Assembly (NCBI GenBank): GCA_029945945.1
Contig: JAQSDM010000007.1
Location: forward strand, 1-64,000
DNA from: Algoriphagus sp.
Lineage (GTDB): Bacteria; Bacteroidota; Bacteroidia; Cytophagales; Cyclobacteriaceae
DNA: 64,000 bases
Reading direction: 5' to 3'
The notes under the pieces are model-generated. The model had not been told where the DNA came from. It ran no database searches and saw nothing but the letters and a program-made list of their open reading frames with translations. This document shows positions 45,100-53,778 of the stretch, in pieces (positions within the stretch are counted from its first letter, which is position 1; each line of letters begins with the position of its first letter). Position numbers and translations under genes: made by a program.

Positions 45100-45840
45100 T
45101 TGAAAAAACTAATCACGCCAATCGTGTTTTCCCTATACATGATTTTAACAAGTTGTGCGACCCTCACCCAGATAGCTGATGCAGCAGGTCAGCAACTCAT
45201 GAATCCGACTAATGCCGAAATCAACTCGGGAATCAAAGAAGCTCTGGAGAAAGGAACCGGAATCAGCGCTGAGCGTCTTTCCGTCCAAAATGGCTATCTG
45301 GGAAACCTGGATGTGAAAATCCTTTTTCCTCAGGAAGCTAAAAATGTGGAAAGTACCCTGCGATCTTTGGGCTTAGGCTCCATGTGCGATCAGGTGATTA
45401 CAAGTTTGAATCGCGCAGCCGAAGATGCAGCCATGGAAGCTAAACCGATTTTCGTTGATGCGATCAAGCAGATGAGTTTCCAGGATGTTCAGAAAATACT
45501 GCTTGGTGAGCAAAATGCTGCCACGCAATATTTCCAGGGAACTACCACGAGTTCACTTAGCGCGAAATTCTCTCCGATCATTGATGCCAGCTTGAAAAAA
45601 GTGGATGCAACCAAATACTGGAGCGACGTGATGACCCGATACAATAAGGTGCCTTTTGTGAAAAAAGTGGACACCGACTTAACAGCATACGTGACTCAGA
45701 AAGCGATTGATGGCTTATTCATCGAGATCGCAAAAGAGGAATTGAAAATCCGGGAGAATATTACCGCCCGAACTTCCCCATTACTTCAGAAGGTTTTTGG
45801 CTATGCCGAAAAACAGAAGAAGGGAACTCCGGGAAGTTGA
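45100..45840 (+). CDS. DUF4197 lipoprotein with TTG start
   Basis: The 246-residue protein begins with a TTG codon because no ATG precedes the lipoprotein signal (ITPIVFSLYMILTSC, lipobox ILTSC, Cys19). The mature part fits DUF4197: NSGIKEALEKGTGISAERLSVQNGYLGN, IKQMSFQDVQKILLGEQNAATQYF, SSLSAKFSPIIDASLKKV and TAYVTQKAIDGLFIEIAKEE. No function is established. It has a terminator downstream and stands alone. Confidence 0.86.
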   Translation: MKKLITPIVFSLYMILTSCATLTQIADAAGQQLMNPTNAEINSGIKEALEKGTGISAERLSVQNGYLGNLDVKILFPQEAKNVESTLRSLGLGSMCDQVITSLNRAAEDAAMEAKPIFVDAIKQMSFQDVQKILLGEQNAATQYFQGTTTSSLSAKFSPIIDASLKKVDATKYWSDVMTRYNKVPFVKKVDTDLTAYVTQKAIDGLFIEIAKEELKIRENITARTSPLLQKVFGYAEKQKKGTPGS

Positions 45841-45882
45841 TCCTGAAGAGTTTAAACTCTAAATCTATTCTTACCTGAATGC

Positions 45883-45910
45883 AAAAAACCTGGATCACTC
45901 CAGGTTTTTT
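45883..45910. terminator. Bidirectional intrinsic terminator
   Basis: AAAAAACCTGG pairs with CCAGGTTTTTT around a 6-nt loop. It ends the DUF4197 gene and faces the convergent molybdenum-enzyme operon. Confidence 0.88.
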
Positions 45911-45955
45911 GATTTAATGTAAAACCGAGAAAACGGCTTCAAATTACTCTTAGAT

Positions 45956-48178
45956 TCAGGCAGATTTTATTTTTTCCGTTGTAATAGGCAAATCGTAAAC
46001 CCGCTTTCCACAAGCATGATAAACAGCATTGGCAATCGCAGCGCCTGTGGGAGGCATAGAAACCTCTCCTCCCCCTTCAGCAGGTAGATCAGGCCGATCG
46101 ATCATAGCTACTTTTACTTCAGGGATCTCATTAAATCGAAAAACAGGATAGCTCGCCCAATCAGAACTGGTTATTCCATTTTGATTAAAAGTTACTTGTT
46201 CTTTAAGTGTCCAACTTGCTGCTTGAATCATGCCGCCTTCGATCTGGTTTGTAATTCCATCTAAGTTGATGATTTCCCCTACGTCTACAGCTGACCAAAG
46301 TTTCTTAATTACAACAGCTCCTGAAGCCTTTTCAACCCAAACTTTAGCTGCAACTGCTGAATAAGCAGCTGTGTTTTTATAGCGGGAAAAAGCAAATCCA
46401 ATTCCTTCTCCATCCTTCATGAATTCAGAATCACACATCTCCCGGATTTTATGAATTACAGCGATCGCCCTTTCGTCTTCAAGATGGGCTAATCGAAATT
46501 CCAAGGGATCTTTTCCTGCTTTTTCTGCCAGTTCATCCATAAAGGACTCGATTGAAAAAATAGTCGTGTACGAACCCAAACTCCTCAAGGAAGAAACTCT
46601 CAAAGGACCATCAAAGAAGTGTGCATTCACCTGCATATTTGGAATGCTATAATAGGGATCGGCATTTCTATGTCCCCCACCCAAATATCCCCGATCTTTC
46701 AATTCAACCGGGTTTTCTAAATACCGGCTGTCCAAAAGTGTCGCAGGATCATTATTTGGCCTCATACTATGAGAGTCCGTCCAAACCTCCGATTTCCAAG
46801 CTTTTATCCTTCCATTCTCATCCAAACTTGCCTCCAATTCCATAATCATAGCAGACCCATATGGATCCCAATAATGCTCGTCTTGCCTGGACCATTGAAC
46901 TCGAATATGCTTTCCGGGATAAGCTAACGCCAAAATCGCAGCATCCGCAGCTGCATCATCTGCCGTGCTATGTCCAAAACATCCTGCTCCTGGAACAGCA
47001 ATCACATGGATTTTTTCTTCATCCATTTTGAGCATTGCTGCGATGGCTCTTCGCATAGGATAAATGCCTTGACTATGTGACCAGATATGGAGGATATCGC
47101 CATCAAACATGGCAATTGCGCAAGCCGGTCCGATAGATCCATGTTTTAAATAGGGCTTGGTATAGGTTGCTTTAAATACCTCATTCCCATTTAATTCAGC
47201 ATTTGCATTTCCCTCATTTCTGATTGTTTGAGGAGGATCGGCTATTGACCTAATATGGGTATAAATGTAATTCTGATCTGGAAAATCAGTGCCTGTGGAC
47301 CATTCTGAATTTGCTTTTAAGTAGCGCTCAGCCTTCACGGCTTGATATTCACGCTCTGTAATGACTCCTATAAAACTACTCTTAATGACAGTTTTGATTA
47401 CTCCGGAAACTTGTGAAGAAAGCCCACTTTCATCCAGTTTCACCAACTTTGACTGGTAGCCTTTTGGTCTCAAAACTCGCGCATGAAGCATACCGGGAAA
47501 TCTCAAATCCTGAATATACAATTCTTCCGCCCGCACCATTTTCTCGATATCCTTTCTTGGAATTGCCTTTCCAACATATCGGTATCCAGACTTGACTTTT
47601 ACGGGTATAGGAACTGTGACTTCCAAATCAATTTGAGCCCCTTCCAGGATCTCAGCAAAATTCAGCGACTGATTATTGTTTTTGGTTTTCACTTTTCCAT
47701 TGTAAAAAATCAGATCTTTTACAGGAGTTTTCAACTTAAGACTGGCCAATTCCAATAATTTTTGTCTGGCAGTAGCTGCCGCATATCGAACCGACATGGC
47801 ACTGTTTGGCACCGAACCACTTCCTGCCGTATATCCTTCATCAGGGGTCAGGCCAGTTTCGGCTAGGTGAACTTCCACTTGATCTAATTCAAGATCCAAT
47901 TCCTCTGCTGCCACTTGGCAAATGGCCATGCGGATTCCCTGGCCCAATTCTACTTTTCCGGAAAAGATCATTACCCTACCATCTTCCAAAACCTGAAGCC
48001 ATGCATTAACTCTATTTGCGCCTCGCAAACTTCCCGGTAAGGTTCCCTGAAAATTTTCCCGTGCGGCCATCACAGGATCCTGTTCACCGAGAACCATCCC
48101 AAGCAATGGAAACCCAACACTGATGTAGCCGATTTTCTGTAGAAACTTTCTTCTGGAAGTTTTGGGTAGCTCAAACAT
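45956..48178 (-). CDS. Molybdopterin-binding subunit of a two-subunit xanthine-oxidase-family dehydrogenase
   Basis: The 740-residue protein is the molybdenum-cofactor large subunit of a two-subunit aldehyde dehydrogenase/isoquinoline-1-oxidoreductase (IorB-like). It starts with a Tat signal SRRKFLQK, consistent with folding with cofactor before export. Family features include GGGHRNADPYYS and LPAEGGGEVSMPPTGAA, with the catalytic Glu705 near the end. The 2Fe-2S subunit gene is directly upstream on the same strand (5 nt). No separate FAD subunit is present in the two-gene set, so electrons probably pass through the iron-sulfur subunit to an external acceptor. Confidence 0.9.
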   Translation of the reverse strand: MFELPKTSRRKFLQKIGYISVGFPLLGMVLGEQDPVMAARENFQGTLPGSLRGANRVNAWLQVLEDGRVMIFSGKVELGQGIRMAICQVAAEELDLELDQVEVHLAETGLTPDEGYTAGSGSVPNSAMSVRYAAATARQKLLELASLKLKTPVKDLIFYNGKVKTKNNNQSLNFAEILEGAQIDLEVTVPIPVKVKSGYRYVGKAIPRKDIEKMVRAEELYIQDLRFPGMLHARVLRPKGYQSKLVKLDESGLSSQVSGVIKTVIKSSFIGVITEREYQAVKAERYLKANSEWSTGTDFPDQNYIYTHIRSIADPPQTIRNEGNANAELNGNEVFKATYTKPYLKHGSIGPACAIAMFDGDILHIWSHSQGIYPMRRAIAAMLKMDEEKIHVIAVPGAGCFGHSTADDAAADAAILALAYPGKHIRVQWSRQDEHYWDPYGSAMIMELEASLDENGRIKAWKSEVWTDSHSMRPNNDPATLLDSRYLENPVELKDRGYLGGGHRNADPYYSIPNMQVNAHFFDGPLRVSSLRSLGSYTTIFSIESFMDELAEKAGKDPLEFRLAHLEDERAIAVIHKIREMCDSEFMKDGEGIGFAFSRYKNTAAYSAVAAKVWVEKASGAVVIKKLWSAVDVGEIINLDGITNQIEGGMIQAASWTLKEQVTFNQNGITSSDWASYPVFRFNEIPEVKVAMIDRPDLPAEGGGEVSMPPTGAAIANAVYHACGKRVYDLPITTEKIKSA

Positions 48179-48183
48179 GTTTT

Positions 48184-48648
48184 TTATTGATTACCAGCAG
48201 CTCTTTTGATCGCACTTATGATTCGGGTATGGGCACCGCATCTGCATAAATTCACCTGCAATGCATCTTTGATTTCTGCTTCATTCGGATTTGGATTTTC
48301 ATTCAAGAGGCTCACAGCGGCGATGACCATTCCATTCAGACAGTAGCCACACTGAGCCGCTTGTTCTTTTACAAATGCCTCTTGAACGGGATGTAGTTTT
48401 CCGTTTTCATTAACCAGACCTTCCAGAGTAATAACTCTGGAATTTCCCAAAGACGCAACAGGCCTGATGCAGCTGGTAACTGCAACTCCATCTACTAACA
48501 CCATACAACTTCCGCATTGGGAAAGTCCACATCCGAACTTCGGTCCATTTAGCTCAAGTTGATCCCGAAGCACGTAAAGCAAAGGAGTATCGGGTTCAAC
48601 GTCAACTACTTTTTCAGAACCATTGATATGAAGGCGGTATTTGGGCAT
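48184..48648 (-). CDS. (2Fe-2S)-binding subunit of the molybdenum dehydrogenase
   Basis: The 154-residue electron-transfer subunit binds two [2Fe-2S] clusters: plant-ferredoxin type with C40, C45, C48 and C60 (CGLSQCGSC), and the helical type with C100, C103, C135 and C137 (CGYC, CRCG). It is IorA-like. It has no Tat signal of its own and would be carried out with the large subunit. It starts the two-gene operon. The 295 nt upstream (48649-48943) hold a terminator for lysS and nothing else recognised. Confidence 0.92.
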   Translation of the reverse strand: MPKYRLHINGSEKVVDVEPDTPLLYVLRDQLELNGPKFGCGLSQCGSCMVLVDGVAVTSCIRPVASLGNSRVITLEGLVNENGKLHPVQEAFVKEQAAQCGYCLNGMVIAAVSLLNENPNPNEAEIKDALQVNLCRCGAHTRIISAIKRAAGNQ

Positions 48649-48885
48649 AGCTAATTCCTTTGAATTCTAAGATAGAATAATGAAGGATAAATTGCAGAAA
48701 GGCAGGTTCGGTTAATTTGTCATTTTTACGAACGGTGATCAAATAGGGTCTTCTTCAAAAAAAAAGACAGCCGAACATCGAATCATTTCTTTGGTTGCAA
48801 GACAAGCGGTGCAATAAGCTTTATTGTATTTTCCCCCAAGCCAAACCCTCAGACTAGTCAATACTTTCACATCAACTAGCTCGGC

Positions 48886-48919
48886 AATAAAAAAAACCGA
48901 GCCTTTCAGCCCGGTTTCA
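48886..48919 (-). terminator. Terminator after lysS
   Basis: On the minus strand, AAACCGGGC pairs with GCTCGGTTT (one G-T pair), followed by a run of T. It lies 25-60 nt past the lysS stop. Confidence 0.8.
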
Positions 48920-48943
48920 ATATATCAAACCTCCTTTTAAGAA

Positions 48944-50650
48944 TTAATCTACCAGCGATACATTCACAAATTCCTCTTGCTTCGTTACTTTCGCTACTCC
49001 TTTTTGGGAAAGACCTTTTATTGCCACATCCCACTTTTTACCACTTAGTCCCGATTTCAATTTCAAGTCAGCCAAAGCAACAGGAGATTCCTTTTTAAGC
49101 AATTCAAAGACAACTTTCTCCTCCTCGGTCAATTCCACCGCTTTCTTTTCAGGCCTCATCTGAGGGAAGAAAAGCACTTCCTGAATCGTAGTTTTATTCG
49201 TCAAAAGCATCGTCAATCGGTCGATTCCGATTCCCAAACCTGATGTAGGTGGCATGCCGTATTCCAGCGCCCGAAGGAAATCCTCATCCATCATCATCGC
49301 TTCGTCATCTCCTCTTGCAGCCAGTTTCAACTGATCCTCAAATCGCTCACGTTGATCGATCGGATCGTTCAATTCTGTATACGCGTTTGCTATTTCTTTT
49401 CCATTGACAAAAAGCTCAAATCGCTCAACCAAACCTGGTTCAGTTCTGTGCTTTTTTGCCAAAGGCGTCATTTCAATCGGATAATCTGTGATATAAGTCG
49501 GCTGAATCAAATGCTCTTCCACTTTTGCTCCGAAGATTTCATCGATCAATTTGCCTCTGCCCATAGTATCATCCACGGCAATCCCCATATCAATACAAAC
49601 CTGTCTTAATCCTCCCTCATCAAATTGGCTTACATCCACACCAGTGAATTCCTTGATGGAGTCGTACATGGTTAATCTTCTGTACGGTCCTGCAAAATCG
49701 ATCTCTCTTTCTCCAACTTTGACCACGCTTTGACCATGAATTGATAGGGTTACTTTCTCAAGCAACTCCTCCACCATTTCCATCATCCAGATGTAGTCTT
49801 TGTAGGCTACATAGATTTCCATGGAGGTGAATTCCGGATTGTGAGTTCGGTCCATTCCTTCATTTCGGAACATTTTCCCAAACTCATAAACCCCTTCAAA
49901 TCCACCAACGATCAATCTCTTGAGGTATAATTCATTCGCGATTCTCAGGAAAAGCGGCATATCCAGCGTGTTGTGATGGGTATTGAATGGTCGGGCTGCC
50001 GCTCCGCCGTGAACCGCCTGAAGGATCGGTGTTTCCACTTCCAGCCAACCGTGATCGTCAAAATAGCGACGCATGTTTGAAATGATTTTGGCTCGGGTGA
50101 CGAAAGTTGCCTTTACTTCAGGATTCACCGTCAAATCCACATACCGTTGACGATAGCGAAGTTCAGGATCGGTAAATCCATCGTGAACATTCCCTTCCTC
50201 ATCTCTTTTCACCACCGGAAGTGGCTTTACAGACTTGGAAAGGATCTTTATATCAGTTACATGAAGGGAAATCTCTCCGGTTTGAGTCGTAAAAATATAT
50301 CCCTTCACACCCACGAAATCTCCCAAACCCAGAAGCTTTTTGAAAACCGTATTGTAAAAAGTCTTGTCCTCATCCGGGCATATATCATCCCGACGAATGT
50401 AAATCTGAAGGATGCCGGTGGAATCCTGGATTTCAGCAAAAGAAGCCGAACCCATAATTCTCCTACTCATCAGACGGCCCGCAATAGAAATATCCTTGTA
50501 ATCGGTTTTGTTGTTTTCGTAGTTTCTATGGATGTCTTCCGCAGTTACATTGATCGGAAAAGCCTCTGCAGGATAAGGATTGATTCCCAACTGCATCAAC
50601 TCTTCCCTGTCTTTTCTACGCTCAAGTTCCTGTTCGCTCAAAAGTTGCAT
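48944..50650 (-). CDS. lysS: Lysyl-tRNA synthetase, class II
   Basis: It charges tRNA-Lys with lysine and ATP. The 568-residue protein has an OB-fold anticodon-binding N-terminal domain (about 60-140) and a class-II catalytic core with motif 2 region FRNEGMDRTHNPEFTSMEIY and motif 3 GLGIGIDRLTMLL. It is longer than E. coli LysS by a C-terminal tail of about 55 residues (KPEKKAVELTEEEKVVFELLKK... ), an extension seen in related Bacteroidota. A Tandem CCATAGA-like heptamer array lies upstream. Confidence 0.96.
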   Translation of the reverse strand: MQLLSEQELERRKDREELMQLGINPYPAEAFPINVTAEDIHRNYENNKTDYKDISIAGRLMSRRIMGSASFAEIQDSTGILQIYIRRDDICPDEDKTFYNTVFKKLLGLGDFVGVKGYIFTTQTGEISLHVTDIKILSKSVKPLPVVKRDEEGNVHDGFTDPELRYRQRYVDLTVNPEVKATFVTRAKIISNMRRYFDDHGWLEVETPILQAVHGGAAARPFNTHHNTLDMPLFLRIANELYLKRLIVGGFEGVYEFGKMFRNEGMDRTHNPEFTSMEIYVAYKDYIWMMEMVEELLEKVTLSIHGQSVVKVGEREIDFAGPYRRLTMYDSIKEFTGVDVSQFDEGGLRQVCIDMGIAVDDTMGRGKLIDEIFGAKVEEHLIQPTYITDYPIEMTPLAKKHRTEPGLVERFELFVNGKEIANAYTELNDPIDQRERFEDQLKLAARGDDEAMMMDEDFLRALEYGMPPTSGLGIGIDRLTMLLTNKTTIQEVLFFPQMRPEKKAVELTEEEKVVFELLKKESPVALADLKLKSGLSGKKWDVAIKGLSQKGVAKVTKQEEFVNVSLVD

Positions 50651-50674
50651 GTCTTATGTTTATTAGTCAAGAGC

Positions 50675-50826
50675 CCATAGACCATAGTCCATGGAAAATA
50701 TTTGAAATTTGTTACAATATTAAATTTTACTCACTCCCCTCAATTTTTCAGTTTGGCAGTTACTGATTACTGAGATGGATCACTGCGATTTTTTCTATCA
50801 CTGATCACTGCCTACTGTTTACTTCC
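50675..50826. repeat. Heptanucleotide arrays between lysS and proline dehydrogenase
   Basis: Three short arrays with a 7-nt unit are visible: CCATAGA, CCATAGT, CCATGGA (50675-50695); TACTGAT, TACTGAG (50761-50774) and CACTGCG at 50781; and CACTGAT, CACTGCC, TACTGTT, TACTTCC (50799-50826). The last array overlaps the end of the proline dehydrogenase gene. Confidence 0.65.
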
Positions 50827-52000
50827 CCTTCCTACGCTTCATTTCCCGTCTGATCTGCTCAAACTCTCTGCTGCTTTGACCGGCAATGCTGGTGTTTTCC
50901 GATGCTCTTCTGGTCAGGTAAGGCATTACTTTTTCCACAGGTCCGTAGGGAACGTATTTCACCACTTTATATCCGGCTTTTGCCAGATTGAATGAAATCG
51001 TGTCACTCATTCCATACAATTGAGAGAAGTAGAAATGATCTGAATTAGTCGCAACCTGGTGCAAATTCATCAATTCCGTCAGAAGTAGATTACTCCTTTC
51101 ATTGTGCGAACCTGAAACCAACCAGATATCTTTTTTATTCTCAACACAGTACTTCAACGCAGCATCGTAATCTCTGTCAGTGGAAGCTTTGTCCGGTTGA
51201 ATCGGACTTGGGTAATTCATCTCCGCGGCTCTCTCTCTCTCCTTTTCCATGTAGGCGCCACGGACGGTTTTCACTCCCAAGATATATCCACCTTTCTGAG
51301 CCACTTCATGAGCTTTTTTCAATCTTGTCAAGGAGTCATGACGGTACATCTGATAGGTATTGTACACGACACAACGCTCAGTATTGTATTTCTCCATGGC
51401 TTCGTAAGCCAGGTCATCGATTACATTCTGGAACCAGGACTCTTCCGCATCAACCAGGATTTTCAAGCCCAGGTCATGAGCGGTTTTGCAAAGCAAATCT
51501 ACCCTGCCTTTTAAACGGGCAAATGCAATCTCTTCTTCAGCATTTAACTTCTCTCCTGCCTGGATTTTCATCATAATGTGATAGTCACCCAAACCTGTTG
51601 TCTTGAAAACCCCAAAAGGCATGTAGTTCACTTTTGCAGATTCGACCATTGTCTGACGGATTTCCTCAGTAGTCTGATCAAAGCTTTCCTCATCCCCCTT
51701 TCCTTCGACTGAAAGATCAAGGATTGATTCTACTCCGTATTTGGCAAGTTTCTGGCAAGCCTTGATGCTTTCTGCAATCGTCTCTCCTCCGCAAAAATGG
51801 CCGAACATGGTTTTCTTCATGATTCCCTTCACAGGAAGCTTGAGTTTGAAAGCCAGATTGGCGAGGCCAATGCCCAAATCTGAAATCAGATTATTGTTTA
51901 ACGTGGCGAAAATCAGGTACATTTTCCTGAGTTCTGCATTGCTTTTGGAGGCAAATGCTACTTCTAGATTCTCAAAAGATATTGTGGGTTTTACGGGCAT
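50819..52000 (-). CDS. Proline dehydrogenase
   Basis: It oxidises L-proline to pyrroline-5-carboxylate with FAD. From the ATG at 52000 it has 393 residues, the size of monofunctional ProDHs; the frame is open to 52249, but the extra residues look random and a -7 box at 52019-52026 points to 52000. The TIM-barrel features include VDAEESWFQNVIDDLAYEAM, GVKTVRGAYMEKER, and the C-terminal proline-site helix YLTRRASENTSI. The partner P5C dehydrogenase gene is elsewhere. Divergent gap 52001-52405 separates it from the aromatic-amino-acid operon. Confidence 0.93.
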   Translation of the reverse strand: MPVKPTISFENLEVAFASKSNAELRKMYLIFATLNNNLISDLGIGLANLAFKLKLPVKGIMKKTMFGHFCGGETIAESIKACQKLAKYGVESILDLSVEGKGDEESFDQTTEEIRQTMVESAKVNYMPFGVFKTTGLGDYHIMMKIQAGEKLNAEEEIAFARLKGRVDLLCKTAHDLGLKILVDAEESWFQNVIDDLAYEAMEKYNTERCVVYNTYQMYRHDSLTRLKKAHEVAQKGGYILGVKTVRGAYMEKERERAAEMNYPSPIQPDKASTDRDYDAALKYCVENKKDIWLVSGSHNERSNLLLTELMNLHQVATNSDHFYFSQLYGMSDTISFNLAKAGYKVVKYVPYGPVEKVMPYLTRRASENTSIAGQSSREFEQIRREMKRRKGK

Positions 52001-52018
52001 ATCGCTCAAATAAAGGTG

Positions 52019-52026
52019 CAAAGATA
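52019..52026 (-). promoter_or_regulatory. -7 box TATCTTTG of proline dehydrogenase
   Basis: Minus-strand exact match to TAnnTTTG, 18 nt before the ATG at 52000. Confidence 0.55.
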
Positions 52027-52382
52027 TCAAAAAAACCGCTGCAGCTTGGGTTTTGTTGCGATAATTGAGCCGACCAAAGTCAGGATTTTCAGGTTGTGAG
52101 TATTTGCAAATACAATTACAAAACCTGCCTGATTCTTTACTTGATACGGTAAACCCGGTACTTAAAACAATCGAAAAAGGCATTGCCAATTTTCCTTTCT
52201 CCAAAAGTCCATTGCCAGAGTGGAAAGAATTTCGAAAATATTTTTTCAAAACATAATTCCAAAATATATTAATAAATCAAAATAATCTACCGTATAAGGT
52301 TTGAATTTTTACCAATTTGGAAAAAAGTCAAGGATTTTGACCTCTCATTACTGATTAGATAATCTTTTAGCCAAAAATTAAT

Positions 52383-52413
52383 TTTGTTTTTAAAAATCAT
52401 GCTTTTACCTTTG
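52383..52413 (+). promoter_or_regulatory. Promoter of the aromatic-amino-acid operon (TTTG-N19-TAnnTTTG)
   Basis: TTTG at 52383-52386 (-33 element) and TACCTTTG at 52406-52413 (-7 element) are separated by 19 nt, the standard Bacteroidota spacing. The expected start is near 52419, which coincides with the ATG of the leader peptide (52418), so the leader could be translated from a leaderless mRNA. Confidence 0.75.
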
Positions 52414-52417
52414 AAAC

Positions 52418-52513
52418 ATGTTAATCACAGCAGCGATCTATTTTACCTTCTTTTACTTTTACTTTCGAAGCCAAAATCGAATCGGAGCTGTTTATTGTCT
52501 AGCCAAAAACTAA
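52418..52513 (+). CDS. Phe/Tyr leader peptide of an attenuator
   Basis: An open frame of 31 codons begins 5 nt after the -7 box. Codons 8-16 read YFTFFYFYF, so eight of nine are Tyr or Phe, with another Tyr at codon 26. The gene directly downstream makes the first step of aromatic synthesis. Between the peptide stop and that gene lies a strong intrinsic terminator, and a 9-nt stretch of the peptide coding region (52477-52485, TCGAATCGG) is perfectly complementary to the terminator's left arm (52537-52545). This is the arrangement of a ribosome-controlled attenuator, as in E. coli pheA. The peptide is probably a control element, not a functional protein. Confidence 0.8.
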   Translation: MLITAAIYFTFFYFYFRSQNRIGAVYCLAKN

Positions 52514-52530
52514 GAAAAAATAAATAAAAC

Positions 52531-52562
52531 AAAAGCCCGATTCGAAAGAGTCGGGCTTTTTT
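52531..52562 (+). terminator. Attenuator terminator of the aromatic operon
   Basis: AAAAGCCCGATTC and GAGTCGGGCTTTT form a 13-bp stem (one G-T pair) closed by a GAAA tetraloop and followed by T-run to 52562, 18 nt after the leader stop and 19 nt before the DAHP synthase ATG. Its left arm (52537-52545) can pair instead with 52477-52485. Confidence 0.88.
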
Positions 52563-52581
52563 CATTTAAACGCCCAGCCGT

Positions 52582-53679
52582 ATGAAACCACACAAACAAA
52601 TTAAAGATTGGGGATTAGGACTTTCTACTCCATTGATCATTGCAGGACCTTGTTCTGCCGAGACTCCTGAGCAAATCGAACAGATCTGCAAGGAAATGAA
52701 GGAAGAGAATATGATTCCGGCTCTTTTCCGTGCAGGTATCTGGAAGCCAAGAACTCGTCCGGGAAGCTTTGAAGGAGTAGGTGAAGAAGGTCTGAAGTGG
52801 ATGGAAATCGTCAGACATAACCTGAATATCCCAATTACTACTGAAGTTGGAAATGCTGCTCACGTAGAATTGGCCCTGAAACACAAGGTAGATGTGCTTT
52901 GGATCGGAGCTCGAACTACTGTAAATCCATTCGCAGTACAGGAAATTGCCGATGCTCTTAGAGGCGTGGACATTCCTGTGATGGTGAAAAACCCAATGAA
53001 CCCGGATCTTGAACTTTGGATCGGTGCCTTGGAAAGATTGTATTCTGTAGGAATCGATAAACTGGCTGCAATTCACAGAGGTTTCTCTGACTCTTACGAC
53101 AAGAGATACAGAAATAAGCCAAACTGGTCAATGCCAATTCACCTCAAGCGTGAGTGGACCGGAATGGAAGTCATCAACGACCCTTCCCACATTGTAGGAA
53201 GAAGAGATGGATTGTTAGAAGTAGCTCAAAGAGCAATGAACTTCGGTTTGGACGGTTTGATGATCGAAACTCACCACGATCCGGACAAAGCATGGTCTGA
53301 TGCAAAGCAGCAAGTAACTCCAAAGGCTTTAAGAGAGATGATCAACGCGATCGACTTCAAGCAGCCTCTTGAAAACATGAAACCTGACGAGAAACTTCAG
53401 GATTTGCGCCGAGCTGTGGATCACCTGGATGACCAATTGCTGGATATCCTTCAGGAAAGATTCTCTGTAATCGATCAAATCGGAGCGCATAAAAGAGAGC
53501 ATCACCTGACCGTATTTCAGTCTGACCGCTGGAAAGATGTGATGGAAAGCAGAACTCAGAAAGGTATTGCAAAACATCTGAGCGAGAAATTCATGAAAGA
53601 GTTGCTTTACTGTATCCACGAAGAGTCAGTAAAGCGTCAGGAAAAGCAGCTTCGCGAAGCTGAACCTGTAAAAAAGTAA
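52582..53679 (+). CDS. Fused DAHP synthase - chorismate mutase
   Basis: One 365-residue chain combines two steps of aromatic amino acid synthesis. The N-terminal part (about 1-270) is a type-I-beta (KdsA-like) 3-deoxy-7-phosphoheptulonate synthase: AGPCSAET at 21-28, LFRAGIWKPRTRPGSFEG, IGARTTVNPF, and MIETHHDP near the end. The C-terminal part (about 275-365) is an AroQ-type chorismate mutase (LRRAVDHLDDQLLDILQERFSVIDQIGAHK). This fusion is usual in Bacteroidota. The gene follows the attenuator, fitting control by Phe/Tyr level. It is followed by a hairpin (53703) and then aroB. Confidence 0.94.
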   Translation: MKPHKQIKDWGLGLSTPLIIAGPCSAETPEQIEQICKEMKEENMIPALFRAGIWKPRTRPGSFEGVGEEGLKWMEIVRHNLNIPITTEVGNAAHVELALKHKVDVLWIGARTTVNPFAVQEIADALRGVDIPVMVKNPMNPDLELWIGALERLYSVGIDKLAAIHRGFSDSYDKRYRNKPNWSMPIHLKREWTGMEVINDPSHIVGRRDGLLEVAQRAMNFGLDGLMIETHHDPDKAWSDAKQQVTPKALREMINAIDFKQPLENMKPDEKLQDLRRAVDHLDDQLLDILQERFSVIDQIGAHKREHHLTVFQSDRWKDVMESRTQKGIAKHLSEKFMKELLYCIHEESVKRQEKQLREAEPVKK

Positions 53680-53702
53680 TTCATAAAGGCTGAGCATATT
53701 AC

Positions 53703-53736
53703 AGGCTGAGGGGAGGGAATTCCTTCCCCTTAGCCT
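53703..53736 (+). other. 34-nt perfect hairpin between DAHP synthase and aroB
   Basis: The two 17-nt halves pair fully apart from two G-T pairs, around AATT at the tip. It could end or stabilise the upstream transcript. A TACCTTTA sequence follows at 53746-53753 (one mismatch to the -7 box), 25 nt before the aroB GTG, so aroB may also start on its own promoter. Confidence 0.6.
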
Positions 53737-53778
53737 ATTTTGACTTACCTTTAGAATCTGCAAAAACCCTAATTCTTC

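Noticed and set aside
52065..52256. 63-codon frame (TTG start) antisense to the upstream extension of proline dehydrogenase
   Set aside because: It needs a TTG start, lies between two divergent promoters, and resembles no family.
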